A DNA stretch of 64,000 bases from Gemmobacter sp. (GTDB lineage: Bacteria > Pseudomonadota > Alphaproteobacteria > Rhodobacterales > Rhodobacteraceae): assembly GCF_034676705.1 (NCBI RefSeq), contig NZ_JAUCBS010000002.1, positions 196,001 through 260,000 on the forward strand, given 5' to 3'. The position numbers and the translations under genes are program-made. Below the pieces are notes generated by a model that had not been told where the DNA came from, made no database searches, and saw only the letters and a list, made by a program, of their open reading frames with translations. Each line of letters starts with the position of its first letter. Position 1 is the stretch's first letter. Below, in pieces: positions 62,522 to 64,000 of the stretch.

Positions 62522-63878
62522 CTTGGGCCTTTCGGGTAAGCGCATGGAATGTCTGGACCAGCCGGGGCAGATCGGCGGGCGGGGTATCGGGGGTGATCCG
62601 GGCGGCGGTGGCGCGAATATCGTCTGCCAGCGCAGCATCGCGGCGGGCGATCAGCGCGAACCAGCGCGCGATGCCCGGATCATTGCCGGCACCGGGGCCA
62701 AGCGCGCGCACGGCAAGGTCGGCCAGATGGCCGCGCACATGTTCCGCCGCCATGCGGGCATCGGCTCCCGACAGCCGCAACAGCCGCGCCTTGGCCGCGA
62801 TGGCCGCCCGGTGGGAACTGTCGGCGCTGTCGGCCGGCCGTCCCCGGGCCGGACCAAAGCGGCGCAGGCCGCGCCACAGCGCAAGGCCCAGCACCACGCC
62901 GCCCATCGCCCACAGGGCCGACAAGGGCCAGGCAAACAGCCGCGCCAGATCCTCGCCCGTGCGGCGGTGCGGCGCGGGCTGTTCATCCGCGCTGCGGATA
63001 TAAAGGGGTTCGGTCGCCAGCAGCACCGGCCGCGTGTCGCCCGCGCGCAGCACGTCCACCAGATGGGCCGCAAAGGCCGCATTGTCGGCCAGCCGCAGGC
63101 CATGGCTGTTCAGCAGGTCGGGGTCGGCCAGAACCGTCACGCCCGGCCAGTCGTCGGTTTCGGCACAGTGCAGGATCAGCGCGCCGGCCGGCAGCCCGGC
63201 CAGTTCCACGCAATGCGCGGGCAGGCTGGCCCGGTCCAGCAGCTGGGCGCGGAACAGGGCGATGCTGGCCGAGCGGTCGGGCGCGGCCAGCGGGGGAGCA
63301 ATCAACGGGCGGTCGCTGCTGCTGTTCTGCCCGCCATCCGGCGGCGCATCTGCCGGCAGGTCGCGCAGGGCAACGTTGCCCGCCGTCATATCATTCACCA
63401 CCGGCACCAGCCGCGCCGGGCCAAGGCCCAGCTGCCGGACCACCCGCTGCACCTGATCGGGCGGCACCTGGGTTTGTTCATGCGCAATCCCGGTCAGGGC
63501 AAAGCCGGTGCGCCATTTCGGCAGCATAACCAGCATCGGCAGCTGGCTGGCCATGCTTTCGACCAGCCAACCCTCGGCCTCGCGGGGCGATGTCTGGGCC
63601 ATCCGTTCCTCATCCGTCTCGGGCGTGGGGTCGGCATCGGTCAGGTCGGTGTCATAGAGCGGCAGGATGGCGGCCGACAGATCCTCGCGCATCGGGTTGG
63701 ACCGGCCGGTCCCGCGCACCACCGGCACCTGTTGCGCCACCAGCCAGTGGCGCAATCCATCGGCCCCCATGACCGAGGCATCCAGCCGCCGCGCATCCCC
63801 CCCGGGGGCAATCCAGATCAGCCAGCCCACCAGCGCCACGGCCAGCACGCCTGCCAGAATGCCCAGGCTACGCTGCAC
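62511..63878 (-). CDS. DUF4350 membrane protein
   Basis: A 455-residue protein. One N-terminal helix (about 5-25), a long soluble DUF4350-type domain (40-310) beginning with the recognisable PGGDARRLDASVMGADGLRH (two runs), a second helix near 330-350, and a charged C-terminal helical part. I used GTG 63878 (MQRSLGILAG) because it overlaps the partial gene's end by 11 bases like the other junctions. It is a fixed member of the MoxR-DUF58 operon. Function unknown. Confidence 0.78.
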   Translation of the reverse strand: MQRSLGILAGVLAVALVGWLIWIAPGGDARRLDASVMGADGLRHWLVAQQVPVVRGTGRSNPMREDLSAAILPLYDTDLTDADPTPETDEERMAQTSPREAEGWLVESMASQLPMLVMLPKWRTGFALTGIAHEQTQVPPDQVQRVVRQLGLGPARLVPVVNDMTAGNVALRDLPADAPPDGGQNSSSDRPLIAPPLAAPDRSASIALFRAQLLDRASLPAHCVELAGLPAGALILHCAETDDWPGVTVLADPDLLNSHGLRLADNAAFAAHLVDVLRAGDTRPVLLATEPLYIRSADEQPAPHRRTGEDLARLFAWPLSALWAMGGVVLGLALWRGLRRFGPARGRPADSADSSHRAAIAAKARLLRLSGADARMAAEHVRGHLADLAVRALGPGAGNDPGIARWFALIARRDAALADDIRATAARITPDTPPADLPRLVQTFHALTRKAQDAA

Positions 63879-64000
63879 CGGCACCCCCCAGCAGCAGGGC
63901 GCGGGCGGTGGCCAGGCTGGCGGCGAAATCCCCCTCCGATACCTCGCGCCCGCCATAATGCGCCAGTTCCGCCCGGCCCAGCAGGCCCGACAGATCGGGC
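63868..64000 (-). CDS. Partial membrane-operon gene (DUF4129-like C-terminus)
   Basis: Only the last 43 codons are in the window. The end reads AELAHYGGREVSEGDFAASL then ATARALLLGGAGAA and stops TAG (63870-63868). Operons of this type normally carry a DUF4129 gene here and the end is compatible with that family, but no motif proves it. The coding continues beyond the right edge. Confidence 0.55.
   Translation of the reverse strand, partial: PDLSGLLGRAELAHYGGREVSEGDFAASLATARALLLGGAGAA

Overview
The window is a GC-rich, gene-dense chromosomal segment from an alphaproteobacterium, almost certainly Rhodobacteraceae (Rhodobacter/Paracoccus-like). The strongest evidence is the divergent regB / senC-regA-hvrA redox-regulation block at 19.6-22.8 kb. 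A divL-like, tsaE, amgK, murU, addB, addA, trxA gene order and alphaproteobacterial versions of ftsK, rpmJ and trmD agree with this. I see no rRNA, CRISPR array, insertion sequence, phage gene or plasmid function. No searches were run; family calls rest on motifs, lengths and gene order.

Layout. 0-5.4 kb: MaoC hydratase, ribF, a lytic-transglycosylase lipoprotein, hspQ, a DUF599 membrane protein, a glycosyltransferase and a CbiX-type chelatase. 5.4-13.5 kb (minus strand): an eight-gene accessory/catabolic run (98-aa protein, fused double SDR, flavin reductase, NTF2-like protein, ADP-forming acyl-CoA synthetase, SMP-30 hydrolase, lone ABC binding protein, SDR), facing an IclR regulator at 13.8 kb. 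14.6-19.4 kb: DUF1203 protein, ftsK and a DapC-type aminotransferase. 19.6-22.8 kb: hvrA, regA, senC and regB. 22.9-33.3 kb: a kinase-less DivL-like PAS protein preceded by a textbook CtrA box, then tsaE-amgK-murU-addB-addA in an almost unbroken overlapping run, then trxA with its own promoter. 33.4-39.2 kb: two paralogous ABC exporters around a four-TM protein, coupled to an RNA methyltransferase. 39.4 kb: L,D-transpeptidase lipoprotein.

40.0-48.9 kb (minus strand): a branched-chain-amino-acid-type (HAAT) ABC importer bracketed by two adenylate-forming CoA-ligase-family genes, read as two transcription units with a promoter plus 15-bp palindrome between them. Divergent from it are a PAS hybrid histidine kinase and an OmpR-type regulator (49.2-51.8 kb), then an Fsr-like MFS exporter. 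53.4-58.3 kb: rpmJ and tRNA-Val(GAC), N-formylglutamate amidohydrolase, trmD, yggT and recQ. 58.4-64.0 kb (minus strand): a tightly overlapping RDD / SpoIIM / DUF58 / MoxR / DUF4350 / (partial) DUF4129-like membrane operon.

Signals beyond the genes: the CtrA box before the DivL-like gene; a PaaK-like ligase whose ATP loop is replaced; a palindromic operator above a strong promoter inside the transporter cluster; a hairpin plus T-tract between promoter and tRNA-Val; two long intergenic inverted repeats; and five copies of a G-rich TATTT motif between genes.
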